From contig CM053256.1 of assembly GCA_028583405.1 (NCBI GenBank), positions 26,695,325-26,759,324 of the forward strand: a DNA stretch of 64,000 bases. Direction: 5' to 3'. Both the position numbers and the translations under genes were made by a program. Below the pieces are notes generated by a model. That model did not search any database, was not told where the DNA came from, and saw nothing but the letters and a program-made list of their open reading frames with translations. Positions 21,781-32,959 of this stretch are shown here, one piece after another. The first letter of the stretch is position 1. Each line of letters starts with the position of its first letter. Source of the stretch: Pogonophryne albipinna. Lineage: Eukaryota; Chordata; Actinopteri; Perciformes; Artedidraconidae.

Positions 21781-23004
21781 GTGATTGGATTGTTTAGCTG
21801 CAATGCATGTTGGGATATGGTGTTTATGCGATATGAAATCGGAAAAAAAATAAAAAAAATAATAATACTTTATTCCGAGTGTGCTTGCTTTTCTCTTTGA
21901 AAGTCATCACATAACGGCATTGTAATACACGGTTCGGCTGCATTAAATATTACACATCTGCCGTAATTCTTTATTTATAGAGCTCTGATGAGAAGACTTC
22001 TAGACAAACTGTAAGAAATGCCGCCGAAACTAAATACGTGACGTGGATCATAAATATATCCGCAATTAAACAACATCTTCAATTTCTCTTCACACAATAC
22101 GTCTCCTTGCAGTATCAACACTAATTCTGCTGACTTTTATATTTGAACCAATTGGTAGATAACGGTGCACAGCTGATAGAAAAGGACTTGTAGTTTTTAA
22201 AGATATCACTGATTTTCTTTGAATTAAAGAATGTAAATACTGAGTTGAAAGAATAGTCAGGGGATTTGGGTGATGGGAGACACATCTATGGATTCAGAAT
22301 TTCAATAGCTTACCATTAAATGACGGATATGCCTTTCTGTCTGTGATGTTTTACAAATCAGATATTAATGTGTAGAAGTAAAACATGAGAAATAGTATAG
22401 CAATATCCTGTAAAATTATGGGAAAACATGAATAAAACTACACATCTTCAGATGTTATACATGGAAAATTTATTATGGAATTGTATGCTGTGTGTACCTT
22501 GTGTGCACCGCCTAGTGGTTAAAGCACGTTATTGAATTATTTTTTTAATATGTTATATTTGATGAAAAACATATTAAGAGTACATACAAAATAGGGGGAA
22601 AGTAGAAGGTCAATGATAGAAATATAGAATATAAAATATCAAGAAGATACTGTAAGTGATCTCTACAATAAAACAGTTTAGTGTTGGATGTACAAAGATA
22701 TTAATAGGAGGATGTGCAAAACAGACAAACTAATTCCCGTTCGAGTCCAGTTTTGGATAGTCTTCCGTGGTTTCGTTCCATTTCAAAGTGCTGTTTGACA
22801 CTCTGCATAACCTTGGCGCACTGCCACTCCAACATCCAATCCCAGAGCTTGAAAATTAATCACGGGGTTTGTCAAGCAACGATAGCTGAGGATTATGGGT
22901 AGTGTAGTGTCTTCGGCCATCCTAAACTCAGAATTTTTTTTTAGGATTTCATATCAAATTTACACCATATCCCAACGTGCATTGCGGCTAAAACATCCAT
23001 TCAC
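21781..23004. mobile_element. TIR element A, nonautonomous
   Basis: About 60-bp imperfect inverted ends: GCAATGCATGTTGGGATATG at the left (about 21799) and the complementary CATATCCCAACGTGCATTGC at the right. It has no transposase. Its core (about 21870-22915) is collinear with the reverse complement of the core of element B at 26195-29289, so the two are relatives. It truncates the LINE reverse transcriptase at 21777. Confidence 0.6.
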
Positions 23005-23005
23005 C

Positions 23006-23886
23006 GAGCTTAAACCATAGCTGAGGATCTTGTTCAGTGGGTGTGTACATGGGTTTTGTATCGCAATGATGCTCGAAATGTCCCTTATAGGCCTACGTCT
23101 GTTTCCGGTTATTTTATTTTTAAATTCAGTTCCTGACGGACGCCAACAAAGCCAGAGATTATAGAATTAAACAAATAAATAAAACAAGGATAATTGTGTG
23201 TTATTGTTGAGTAAATAACAGTGTGTTAGTTAGAAAACAATAACAAATTTGAAGGAAAAAAAGATTGAAAAAATACAGATTTCAGTATTCGGAGGCTCTG
23301 AGCCCCATTTCTTTTCCTCGCGGACGGCAAAAAAAGTCCGACATTATACGATTTAAAATAAAAACAATAATCGTGGCTTGATATTGAGTAAGAACATGTT
23401 TTTATGAACCACACAGCTTCCGGTCTTCCAAGACACGACCGGACAAAAACATGTGGTGCAGGCACGAAACACACTACCAATAGAAATACATTGCTTTTAA
23501 AATCGTTCTATGTGACATAAAAAAAGGGGAAAATCATGTTGGTGAACACGAATCAATAGATTAAATAACACAAAATGCCGTGAGACTGGGTTGCGCTGGC
23601 TGTCTGTGTTGCTGGTGCTCGAGCTGAACGGTGCTCTGGAGCACTGCCATCACTCGTTGTTCGGGACTCCTCCTTGCTAGTCACAATGGCATCTAGAACA
23701 GCATACATGACTTGTTAATTCCACAAACTACTGCAGCACAATATTAAATTGCAACAACAACTCTAGCCGTCCTGGGCAAGACACTTCACCCCAAAAAAAA
23801 AAGTTAAAACGTACCCGTGAGCCGATACTACCCCTAGTGGAAAAGCAAAACAAAACGGGCCGGGCCGCACTAAACCGTGTTACGTG
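23006..23886. other. Harbinger interior without recognisable gene
   Basis: Only scattered AT-rich sequence and a GGGCCGGGCCG motif near the right end (about 23859) are seen. No supported coding region. Confidence 0.4.
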
Positions 23887-23909
23887 CTGCAGTGGAAAAG
23901 CGCCATTAG

Positions 23910-24155
23910 AGGACCCAAATAATCGCGCAGCTGCTGACTCTCCACTGTAGTCTCATTGATGGTGATGAGGAGGGCTTCTCCCTGTCGCTGCCTATGTTTT
24001 GCTGACATTGACCTGGAGGTTGTTGTCTTGGCACCCAGATGTCGGGGCTCTGACCTCCCCTCTCTACGCCGTCTTGTCGTGGTCAGGCCGATGACATTGG
24101 TGTCATCAGCAAAGTTAATGATGCTGTTGGAGCTGTGTGTTGGTTTAATTGTCAA
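23910..24155 (-). pseudogene. LINE reverse-transcriptase fragment with FADD box
   Basis: Minus-strand translation reads THSSNSIINFADDTNVIGL, the conserved catalytic Phe-Ala-Asp-Asp motif C of a LINE reverse transcriptase. Further on, QGEALLITINETTVESQQLRDYLG corresponds to the thumb. Sequence between them is shortened, and the frame ends next to the Harbinger right end at 23905, which probably cut it. Confidence 0.65.
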
Positions 24156-24357
24156 TGTTCATTTAGACCTTTAAATACGGTATGATTAGAACAAATCTGT
24201 AAGGCTTTTAATAACTGTCATTTTTCACTTGCCAAGCACAGATAATACTCTTGAAACCCACACATATGGTTGAATCTGCTCCAAACTGTAAGAATAAAAG
24301 GTTGCTGTTGCTAGTGTTATTCCTGTGAAGCCAGACTGTTTACATACAAGAGCCAGA

Positions 24358-24467
<110 letters not shown>

Positions 24468-24529
24468 TCTGTTAACCTGCTGGCGTGTCTGCTTCATTGT
24501 CAGCTACAGTAGCTAGCATAAAAGTCTCA

Positions 24530-25178
24530 CGCCTGGGAAAAAGCAGGGAGCACACACACACACACGCTCACTTCCTAAAAACCTTCATGATGTTATGGTT
24601 TGTTTATTGTTTCACCCCTGAGGTCTGCTCTGTGAGATGAAACAGTGATTGGACAGTATTAGTCTTCGTGCATTTCAACTTTGGTGGGAATGAAAAATGT
24701 TTCCTATAGTCAAATGTTTTTGGCTCCTTTTTTAAACAATAACTCCCATTTAACTTGGTTTTATAAATGTGCTGCAACCTTTAAACACATGTAAAGCATA
24801 GTTTTTGTTTCATTGGCATTAAGCATAACACATTATTGTAACAAGCTCAACAGTTAATAGTAAAGATAAAGGTGTGATGTGTAAGATAAGTGTGTATGTA
24901 AGTATGTGTAAGAATGTAAGCCTACAACATAATATGAGCAAAGAGGTTCACATTCTAATTCAAATCAACAGAAAAGGTATCCTACTAACACATTTTATTG
25001 GTGTATCAATAAGCCACACTGTTTCACTGCGTCACATGTTTCCTCATTAACATGTTAAAAACTACAGAAATGTGCACACCTTTTCTCCTTTTTTACATTA
25101 AATACAATGATGTGTTTCGCATCTTAAGAGCCTCTTAATCCGTGTATCTACCTTCCATTTGTTTTTCTTTATTACACA
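24530..25178. other. no gene recognised
   Basis: AT-rich sequence between the TG microsatellite and a solo LTR, with no supported feature. Confidence 0.4.
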
Positions 25179-25183
25179 AGTAA

Positions 25184-25642
25184 TGTTAGGAACCGTGACT
25201 CACTGATATGAGGACTCAATTGCACAACCCGGAGACGAAAAGGTTTGAAGAAAAATAAACTTTAATGGATCAAAAACAAAGAAACACTCTTTACAGAGGG
25301 AGTGACAAAACGGTCACAAAACAAAAACGCTCTCATGGAGGATATCACAAAAGGTACTTGGTCTCTCTATGGCTGCTTGGATCTGACTTCTTGGCATGAC
25401 GAACAAGACGAACTGACAACAGACAAGGGGAGACAGGACAATATATACAAGAGGTAAGTGGGAACAGGTGGAAACAATCAGGGGCGGGGCAGACGCTGAC
25501 GATGGCGGGAAACAAGAACCAAGGAAGTAAAGGCACCTGGAATGAGACAAGGAGTACAAAATAAAACAGGAAGTGAAACAAACAAAACCAACATGAACGT
25601 GACAAATACATAACAAACTAACATAATTGACGGGACACAACA
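25184..25642 (-). mobile_element. solo LTR, Tf1/sushi-like, with 5-bp target duplication
   Basis: This 459-bp segment starts TGTTAGG and ends ACACAACA, with exact AGTAA duplications at 25179-25183 and 25643-25647. It shares ACGAACTGAC (25408-25417) and a CAATCAGGGGCGGGGC block with the LTRs at 44512 and 56404, so it comes from a related family and lies in the same orientation. No internal domain remains, which is the result of LTR-LTR recombination. Confidence 0.85.
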
Positions 25643-25647
25643 AGTAA

Positions 25648-25990
25648 GCGGAAGAGCGTCTGAGAGGCCTTTTTGCTTTTTACCTTACTAAATGGTCAAA
25701 TGGTCATTGGAGCGAGGGGCGAAACTCACGGAAGTGATTTCAAAACAAAAGCACTCGTTTGCTTGGAATGGTGATAATATTATAAACAAGGTGAATTTAG
25801 CGATCACAACGAAAACGGCCAAGACACATTTTGAGCCCAGAAAATGGATGTTACTAAGGGCTGTAAATATAATAAGCCTGTCTAAAATGGACAACATTGT
25901 TAGGAGATTTAAACTACAGCGATTCTGCACTGCGGTCAACTCAGCCGTCTCTCGAGTTTGTTTTTTCAAATCAGCTGCTCTTCATTTTTT
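25648..25990. other. no supported gene
   Basis: A 105-codon plus-strand ORF (25692-26009) is present but resembles no family and overlaps tandem-repeat sequence at its end. It is probably chance. Confidence 0.35.
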
Positions 25991-26194
25991 TTCCTGCTAT
26001 ATTCAATGAGTGATACAAATATTCTTTACCACAAGTTCTTAATAAAACTGACACTCTTGGACTCAGTCCTAGTTTGACTTCTACCAGAAAGTACTTTTAC
26101 TGTGTACTTTGTGAGTAATCCTCTGTCAGAGTCCCCTCCATAGTACATAATGCATATTTTTCTGCTATCTTTGATGAGTGATAAAACTAAAATG

Positions 26195-29100
26195 TCAACA
26201 CACTCTCACTCCATAATCGTCCAGGAGCGATGTTTGGTCAGTGTCCGTGGTGTGCAGTTGTGACTCTCCTAGGCTCCTTCAGCTTCATAAAGGGACGCAA
26301 ATAGCTTTCAACTGATTGCAATGTATTCCCATCTGCGGCGGGATTTGACGCTCATGGAAGCACGGCATTCGTTTTCGTCGGCTGCCCTTAAAGGCAATGT
26401 GAGCGTCCATTCCCATTGGATAACGGAGAATTGTACACCCGGAAGTAAGTATTCCCCTTACTGTCGATTGATTTTACAGTGATATCTGCACTACTCATCG
26501 ACTAAAAAACACCAGATTATCCTTGTTAATTACACAACATTGATTGGTTTAAATTGTGTGCAATGCTTTTGTATTTTTCCCCTTCGATTCGGAGAAACAA
26601 ATATTTTTTCGGAGTAAAGGATGGCAGAAGACACTACACTACCCAGAATCCCCAGCTATCGTTTAGGACTACACCATGTGCTCTGTTTGACAGTGATTAG
26701 TTCTCAAGCTCTGTGATTGGTTGACCTCCAACTGCATTCCATATTAAAAAAACGTTTCGTAAAAGATAAAATCATACTTTATTCAGCAGTGCTTGCTTTA
26801 CTCTTTGAAAGTCATCACATGAATGCATTGTAATAAATGGTTCGGCTGCATTAAATATATTACACATCTGTCGTAGTTCTTTATTTTTATTTATCAGAGA
26901 TCGGGCTCAGAATAGACCGGAAACTATTCTTTTACCGTTCAGTTTGAATTTCACAATAACGCGTCCCCCCCTCCCCCACCCTGTCCCCAGAACTACATGA
27001 TGCTGGCTATTGTGTTTCGCAACATGTTCTCTATCTATGGCACGTCTCTACTGGGAGTTGTAGTTTGAAAAGACGTTTTCGTATTTCCCATAATAAGAAG
27101 TTGCCAGTATTAAACTGTGTACATCCCTGGAGGTTTAGGGGATAGGAAACACTCAAATTTAAAACATATAATTAATAAATGGGTGAAAATTGCTTGTGCC
27201 CATAATGGGCAGCATTAATATATACACACATGACAGCTAAGGTCAGAAGAGCTTTATTTAACAGCTGGTCTTATGTTTGTGACCCCTGTTGTTAATTGAT
27301 TACATTACATTACATTAATTGATAAGCCTGAAACATGCACTTGTCAAGGTTCAGAGGCACATTTTGCAAATATGGCAGTAGCCATCGATCAGCTTAAGAT
27401 AAGATATACTTTATTGATCCCAAGTTGGAACATTTGCGTTACATCAGCATGTGTAACAGTTGTAAATATGCAGTGGTGTTTATTTGTAAATCATTTAGTA
27501 TAATCACACAAATTCTGTGTTTTATATTTAACAATTCTGTGTTCTTTATTTATTGATTGTTCAATACCTGACAAGGCCGGAGATGAAATATCTACATACA
27601 TCTTATAAGAGTATAATACATATGTATAATATCAGTTAAAATAAGTGCTTCAACATAGTTAACATTGCTGGAGGTATGCACACATATTGATAGATGTCTT
27701 GTAATGCACTATTGAGGAACCTGCGACCCAAGTTTTTCATTCAATGCATAACTACACCGTTTGTGAATATAATACGTCAATAAACCTTAGAAAATCTTGA
27801 AAGGGATGTGCAAAATAGTCATTATATACAGTCTTTAATTAACTATTAGTAGAGAATAACGAGTAATGAATATACTTTATAGGGATCCTATTAATATCTA
27901 ATAATAAAAATAATACAATGCAATAACATGCTTTAACCACTAGGTATCCCTTTATATCAGCTGTGCACCTTTATGGTGTAAATACAGCCTATCTACCAAT
28001 TGGATCAAATATAAAAGTCAGCCGAATTAGTGTTGATACTGCAAGGAGACGTATTGTGTGAAAAGAAATGTAAGATGTTGTTTAATTGCTGATATATTTA
28101 TGATCCACGTCACGTTTTCAGTTCCTCATGTTTGTCTAGAAGTCTTCTCATCAGGGCTCTATAAATACAGAACTACGGCAGATATGTAATATTTAATGCA
28201 GCCGAACCGTGTATTACAATGCCGTTATGTGATGACTTTCAAAGAGAAAAGCAAGCACACTCGGAATAAAGTATTATTTATTTATGTTTCCGGTATTTGT
28301 TAATGACGATGTGCTGTGAGATGTGAAACTGGAATTGCACAGGGGAAAATAACGTATCTTTAGATGCGGATTTTGTTAAACTAATACGTTTGCGCTGTGG
28401 ACCAACACTATACATTGACGGGGAAGGGGGTAGCAATAAAGATAACACCATTAAACAGTTACACAACATAACAGAAATAATAGCAGCGTCCCTAGCAACC
28501 ACCTTGGTAACAATGAAAACGTTCTATGGACGCAATTTCCTGAAGTAATCTTCGTAATAACTAGCAAATTAAAGATCATGTACATCCACTGCACACAAAA
28601 TCTGAAATAACAACTCATATTTCTCGCATCAAATGACATCAAAACGCATTTTAATGGCCAAACTAACTTTAAAATAGGCATTTTCCACAGAGAATAAAAC
28701 GAAGTTCGGCCATGTTTTTTTTTCTGCAGGGAGAAATGTGAAGATCACGTGACAGAGCCATTGGAATGAATGGTGAAAAAAAACGGGGTTTGTCAAACAG
28801 AGCACATGGCGTAGTCCTAAACGATAGCTGGGGATTCTGGGTAGTGTAGTGTCTTCTGCTATCCTTTACTCCGAAAAAATATTTGTTTCTCCGAATCGAA
28901 GGGGAAAAATACAAACGCATTGCACACAATTTAAACCAATCAATGTTGTGTAATTAACAAGGATAATCTGGTGTTTTTTAGTCGATGAGTAGTGCAGATA
29001 TCACTGTAAAATCAATCGACAGTAAGGGGAATACTTACTTCCGGGTGTACAATTCTCCGTTATCCAATGGGAATGGATGCTCACATTACCTTTAAGGGCA

Positions 29101-29289
29101 GCCGACACAAACGAATGCCGTGCTTCCATGAGCGTCAAATCCCGCCGCAGATGGGAATACATTGCAATCAGTTGAAAGCTATTTGCGTCCCATTATGAAG
29201 CCGAAGGAGCCTAGGAGAGTCACAACTGCACGCCACGGGACCCTGACCAAACGTCGCTCCTGGACGATTATGGAGTGAGAGTGTGTTGA
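26195..29289. mobile_element. element B: 3.1-kb element with ~490-bp inverted arms
   Basis: Left arm 26195-26690 and right arm 28785-29289 are near-perfect inverted copies, from TCAACACACTCTCACTCC through TCGTTTAGGAC. Each end abuts AAAATG (26189-26194 and 29290-29295), a 6-bp target duplication. No transposase ORF is present. The interior shares its core with element A (21781-23004) in opposite orientation. The superfamily is unresolved; arms this long with a 6-bp duplication do not match the common fish families. Confidence 0.7.
27403..27440 (-). mobile_element. LINE 3' tail scrap
   Basis: AAGATATACTTTATTGATCC is the antisense form of the usual ...GGATCAATAAAGTATATCTT tail of fish LINEs. 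Only the tail is recognised. Confidence 0.4.
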
Positions 29290-29679
29290 AAAATGTTACC
29301 ATTAGTTTTTAATGAAATTGATTATGTTTGACTTTGTATTAGTTAGCCTACTACTAACATTACATTGAAGTACTTTTACTGTGTACTTTGTGAGAAATAC
29401 TCTGTCAAAGTCCCCTGCTGAGAACAAAATCAAGCCACTTCTGCTAAGTTTGATGAGGGAATTATTTTTTGTTGCCATTAGTTCTTCGTGAGATTGATCC
29501 TGTTGGACTCAGTACTACTGAAACTACCCCCACAAGTACTATGAAATACTTACTGTGTAGCTTTCCAGTAATCCTCTGTCAATGTCCCCTCCTGAGTACA
29601 AGAATGCATGTTTTTCTTTTAGTAAGCGTTACAAAACATTTCTTCCTGAGACTGATATTGTTGGACAGAGTATTTTAAG

Positions 29680-29970
29680 AGGATGGTGCACATGATATCA
29701 GCACTACTTCCAGTCAGTACTCCAGCAGCAGCATGTTTACACCTTGGAGTCTGGCCTGGATAGCTGGTCACAACTATCCTTCAGCACACTGACACACTCT
29801 GTCACTCTGGTTGGCCTCTTATGATGCTGCTGTCTTTTAATATATGATTATTTCTCTGCCGCTAGTTCGTACCTCGCAGATTCTTCAGTCTCATCAGCCT
29901 CATCCTTCCATCAGTCCCAGTCAACGCCTCCAGCTCACTTCCAGTATCTGACTCCATATGATATTGTCCT
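29680..29970. other. no gene recognised
   Basis: This may include decayed LINE sequence leading into the fragment at 29975, but no reading frame is supported. Confidence 0.35.
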
Positions 29971-29974
29971 GATG

Positions 29975-30066
29975 CTGTATACAAGGGTGATGCTAGGACT
30001 GACTTAGGGAAGAAAGCTTTTAGATGCGCAGCTCCTCTGTCTTGGAATAGTCTGCAAAAGGAATAG
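29975..30066 (+). pseudogene. LINE C-terminal fragment
   Basis: Plus-strand translation reads ARTDLGKKAFRCAAPLSWNS, then LQKE and a stop nearby. The KAF...APLSWNSLP-type motif marks the last residues of L2/CR1-group reverse transcriptases. It abuts the GC-rich repeat region. Confidence 0.6.
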
Positions 30067-30094
30067 AAACTGACAACCCAGGATCACGGCAGAG

Positions 30095-30335
30095 GACCAG
30101 GAAGGGATCTCGGGCGGACGGCCCGGGGGCAAGGCAGAAGCCGAGAAGGGAGACTCGGGCGGACAGCCCGGGGGCAAGGCAGAGTACAAGGATGGGGTCT
30201 CGGGCGGACAGCCCGGGGGCAAGGCAGAGTACAAGGATGGGGTCTCGGGCGGACGGCCCGGGGGCAAGGCAGAGTACAAAGAGGGGAACTCGGGCGGACG
30301 GCCCGGGGGCAAGGCAGAGTTCAAGGTGGGGCGAA
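30095..30335. repeat. 45-bp tandem repeat (5 copies)
   Basis: Units TCTCGGGCGGACAGCCCG... recur at exact 45-bp intervals (for example at 30198 and 30243). Minus-strand reading gives a 15-residue unit with SALPPGRPPE and TPSLY. Confidence 0.85.
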
Positions 30336-30344
30336 GGCCACAGC

Positions 30345-30545
30345 GGGCGAACTCAGGGGGCCGGGCCCGAGGACAAGGACCGCGGCACTCAGGGGGCCGG
30401 GCTCGAGGGCGAAGACCGCGGCTCTCAGGGGGCCGGGCTCGAGGGCGAAGACCACGGCTCTCAGGGGGCCGGGCTCGAGGGCGAAGACCACGGCTCTCAG
30501 GGGGCCGGGCTCAAGGGCGAAGACCAGACAGCTCCGGAGGCCGGG
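30345..30545. repeat. 36-bp tandem repeat (about 5 copies)
   Basis: Units beginning CTCAGGGGGCCGGGCTCGAG recur at 36-bp spacing (30388, 30424, 30460). Confidence 0.85.
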
Positions 30546-31968
30546 CAGGAAGGCGCTGACGGGACAGCGCCGGAGGCCGGGCAGGACCCGGTGTCGGCCG
30601 GACAGGAACCGGAGCTGGTGGGACAGGCCTCGGCAGGAACCCCCACGGAAGAGGACCAGGAGTTGGCAGGACCCCCGGCGAGACAGGCGACGGCGGGGCC
30701 TCCAACGGAACAGGACAAGGGGTTGGCAGGACCCCCGGCAGAAGAGTTGTCGGCGGGACCCCCAGAGGAACAGGACACAGGGCCGGCGGGACCCCCGGCA
30801 GGAGAGCAGTCGGCGGGACGCCCAACGGGACAGGACACAGGGTTGGAAGGACCCCCGGCAGGAGAGCAGTCGGCGGGACCCCCAACGGGACTGGACGTGG
30901 AGCCGGCAGGACCCCCAGCGGAACCTCCAACGGCACAGGAAATAGGGTTGACAGGACCCCCGGCAGGATAGTAGTCGGCGCGGCCTCCAACGGCACAGGA
31001 CAGAGGGTTGGCAGGACCCCCGGCAGGAGAGTAGTCGGCGGGACCCCCAACGGGACAGGACATAGGGTTGGCAGGACCCCCGGCAGAAGAGTAGTCGGCG
31101 GGGCCTCCAACGGCACAGGACACAGGGTTGGCAGGACCCCCGGCAGGAGAGTAGTCGGCGGGACCACCAACGGGACAGGACATAGGGTTGGCAGGACCCC
31201 CGGCAGAAGAGTAGTCGGCGGGGCCTCCAACGGCACAGGACACAGGGTTGGCAGGACCCCCGGCAGGAGAGTAGTCGGCGGGACCCCCAACGGCACTTCA
31301 GTAGGGACTTGAATTGGGACTTGAGTAGGAACTTGAGTAGGGACTGGAGAGGGAACTCGAGAGGGGACTCGAGAGGTGACTTGAGAGGGAACTCGAGAGA
31401 TGACTCGAGAGGGAACTCGAGAGGAGACTTGAGAGATGACTTGAAAGGGGACTCGAGAGGGAGCTGGAGATGTGGCTTGAGAGGGGACTTGAGTAGGGAC
31501 TAGAGAAGTGACTAAAGGAGGGACTGGAGATGGGACTAGAGATGGGACTAGAGAAGGGACTAGAGTAGGGACTAGAGATGGGACTAGAGATGGGACTAGA
31601 GTAGGGACTAGAGTAGGGACTAGAGTAGGGACTAGAGAAGGGACTAGAGAAGGGACTAGAGAAGTGACCTGAGGAGGGACTAGGGAAGGGACTAGAGGGG
31701 GAACTCGAGAAGAGACTAGAGAGGGGACCAGAGAAGGGACTAGAGAAGGGACTTGAGTTAGGACTCGAGATGGGACAAGAGATGGGACTATGGCAGCTGG
31801 GGCCAGAGCTAAGTCTGGAACCATGGCCGCTGGGGCCGGAACTGGGGCCGGTACCATGGCTGCTGGGGCCAGAACTGGGGCTGGAACCATGGCTGCTGGG
31901 GCCTGTACTGGGGCTGGAACCATGGCTGCTGGGGCCAGAACTGTCAGCCGTTGGATCTGAAGGAACAA
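30511..31968 (-). CDS. repetitive Val/Pro-rich ORF of unknown function
   Basis: A 485-codon minus-strand frame is open across four repeat blocks. In order it encodes 11-residue units (MVPAPVQAPAA), 4-residue VPSL/VPTL units, a Val/Pro-rich stretch, and 20-residue units with PPTTLLPGVLPTLCPV, ending in a Pro/Arg-rich tail. Each block has a unit length divisible by three, so indels of whole units keep the frame. I do not recognise a domain. It starts just after an LTR-like segment on the same strand (34837-34453, once the Tx1-like insertion is removed), so it may be the product of a nonautonomous LTR element. Shadow frames on the plus strand are also open because of the repeats, so coding is plausible but not proven. 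Confidence 0.4.
   Translation of the reverse strand: MFLQIQRLTVLAPAAMVPAPVQAPAAMVPAPVLAPAAMVPAPVPAPAAMVPDLALAPAAIVPSLVPSRVLTQVPSLVPSLVPSLVSSRVPPLVPSLVPPQVTSLVPSLVPSLVPTLVPTLVPTLVPSLVPSLVPTLVPSLVPSLVPSPVPPLVTSLVPTQVPSQATSPAPSRVPFQVISQVSSRVPSRVISRVPSQVTSRVPSRVPSPVPTQVPTQVPIQVPTEVPLGVPPTTLLPGVLPTLCPVPLEAPPTTLLPGVLPTLCPVPLVVPPTTLLPGVLPTLCPVPLEAPPTTLLPGVLPTLCPVPLGVPPTTLLPGVLPTLCPVPLEAAPTTILPGVLSTLFPVPLEVPLGVLPAPRPVPLGVPPTALLPGVLPTLCPVPLGVPPTALLPGVPPALCPVPLGVPPTTLLPGVLPTPCPVPLEAPPSPVSPGVLPTPGPLPWGFLPRPVPPAPVPVRPTPGPARPPALSRQRLPARPPELSGLRP
30640..31290. repeat. 60-bp tandem repeat (about 11 copies)
   Basis: The unit GGCAGGACCCCCGGCAG...GTAGTCGGCG...CAACGG...CACAGG recurs with a strict 60-bp period. 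Alternate copies are more similar to each other (for example the lines at 31021 and 31141), indicating a 120-bp higher-order repeat. Confidence 0.9.
31295..31785. repeat. 12-bp tandem repeat (about 40 copies)
   Basis: Units of the type GGGACTAGAGAT with variants GGGACTCGAGAG and GGAACTTGAGTA are tandemly repeated. Confidence 0.85.
31788..31942. repeat. 33-bp tandem repeat (about 5 copies)
   Basis: ATGGCTGCTGGGGCCAGAAC and a CTGGGGCTGGAACC tail recur at 33-bp spacing (CCATGG at 31821 and 31854). Confidence 0.85.
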
Positions 31969-32342
31969 GCCATTACTTTTTTTTTTTTTTTTTTTTTTTT
32001 TAATAGAAAAATATAAACAAAGTTACATTTTAAAACATAATAGTCCACCTTACTGATCCCCAAAAAGAAAGGACCCCAAGGCTTTCAAACAAATCAATTT
32101 CAACAAAATCTCAGCTTTCATGAAGCATTCTCAAATATAGCAGAAACATGTTCAAACCATCACACACTTTTGTCACACATCACAACCATCAATTACTCTA
32201 TATCCCATATTCCCCATCTTTCACAGTCTCAGTAAGCGCCCATTCCTTTCTATTTTCCCATATCATTAATCTCAACATCATTCCCAACATTTTAACACTT
32301 TAACACATCATATTGTTTTCAATTCACCATCCCCAACTCCCT

Positions 32343-32957
32343 TCATCCACATCTACCCGAGTGACAGCTATCGCCTTTACTTTTCTCTTTTCCCACATGT
32401 CCCTCCATATCGCCACTGTTTCCCCCTCCCCCCCCCCCAAACGCCCTTTGCCTAACCCTGAGGTGATGCACGTTCTCCTTGCACTCCACCCAGACACCTT
32501 TATCATTTACCTTCCCTAAGTCAACTGAGATGCGCTTCCAACCCTTGAGCTCCTCCCTCCTCGCTCTTGTGGCTGCTTTCTCTTTTCCTTCTTTTTCCCC
32601 CCTCATCTCCCTCTCAAATAGAAGGTCCTTTTCCTTCTGTCTCTGCACCTCCTGTTCCTCATTCCCACTCTCCTCCCTCTCACCATTCCAAACATCACTC
32701 ATATTCCCCTCATCGCTCGAATGTCCTTCACTATCTTCCACCTCCTCTTCCACCACCCTCACCACCACGTCATCATTCCTCTTACTCCCCGCTAACTCAA
32801 CTTCGTCCTTTTTATGCCTCAAAATCTTCACTTTCATAAGCTCCTCCTCTCTCTGTCTCTGCTCCTCCTCTTCCTCATCTTCGTCCATCCTATTGCCATT
32901 AAAGGAGGAGATGGTTGCCATCAAAAGGAATGCTGTTATAATAAGCGTCCTTAACAT
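32343..32957 (-). CDS. charged ORF downstream of Tx1-like ORF1 (unknown)
   Basis: A 204-codon frame begins three bases after the ORF1 stop. Its first ~22 residues are hydrophobic (MLRTLIITAFLLMATISSFN) and look like the start of a LINE ORF2. The rest is very rich in Glu, Lys and Arg (DEDEEEEEQRQREEE, then basic/acidic segments) and ends in a Gly run. No endonuclease or reverse-transcriptase motif is visible. A deletion joining the ORF2 start to a distal charged region is the simplest explanation. Confidence 0.4.
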   Translation of the reverse strand: MLRTLIITAFLLMATISSFNGNRMDEDEEEEEQRQREEELMKVKILRHKKDEVELAGSKRNDDVVVRVVEEEVEDSEGHSSDEGNMSDVWNGEREESGNEEQEVQRQKEKDLLFEREMRGEKEGKEKAATRARREELKGWKRISVDLGKVNDKGVWVECKENVHHLRVRQRAFGGGGGGNSGDMEGHVGKEKSKGDSCHSGRCG

Positions 32958-32959
32958 TG

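Larger units (their letters stand above)
17797..23905. mobile_element. PIF/Harbinger transposon, heavily invaded
   Basis: Perfect 19-bp inverted ends (TGGCGCTTTTCCACTGCAG at 17797-17815 and its complement at 23887-23905) define the unit. Flanking trinucleotides are TAA and TTA; Harbinger duplicates TWA, so one base has probably changed. Remnants of both Harbinger genes lie inside: transposase ends on the plus strand (18600-18811) and a Myb-like protein exon on the minus strand (19039-19293). A LINE (about 19680-21777) and a TIR element (21781-23004) have inserted. It is immobile without help. Confidence 0.8.
26025..29675. repeat. ~165-bp tandem repeat array, split by element B
   Basis: Units share TACTTTTACTGTGTACTTTG, the TCTGTCA(A/G)(A/T)GTCCCCTCC segment and a TTGATGAG block. 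One unit lies at 26027-26194; further units run from about 29296 to 29470, 29471 to 29610 and (partial) to 29675. The 3.1-kb element B is inserted at a unit boundary. Confidence 0.65.

Noticed and set aside
25692..26009. Plus-strand 105-codon ORF
   Set aside because: No motif; overlaps tandem-repeat sequence at its end.
30192..30971. Plus-strand 259-codon Gly/Arg/Ala-rich ORF
   Set aside because: It runs antisense through the same triplet-length repeats; the minus-strand frame is longer and continues through more arrays, so this one is probably a shadow.
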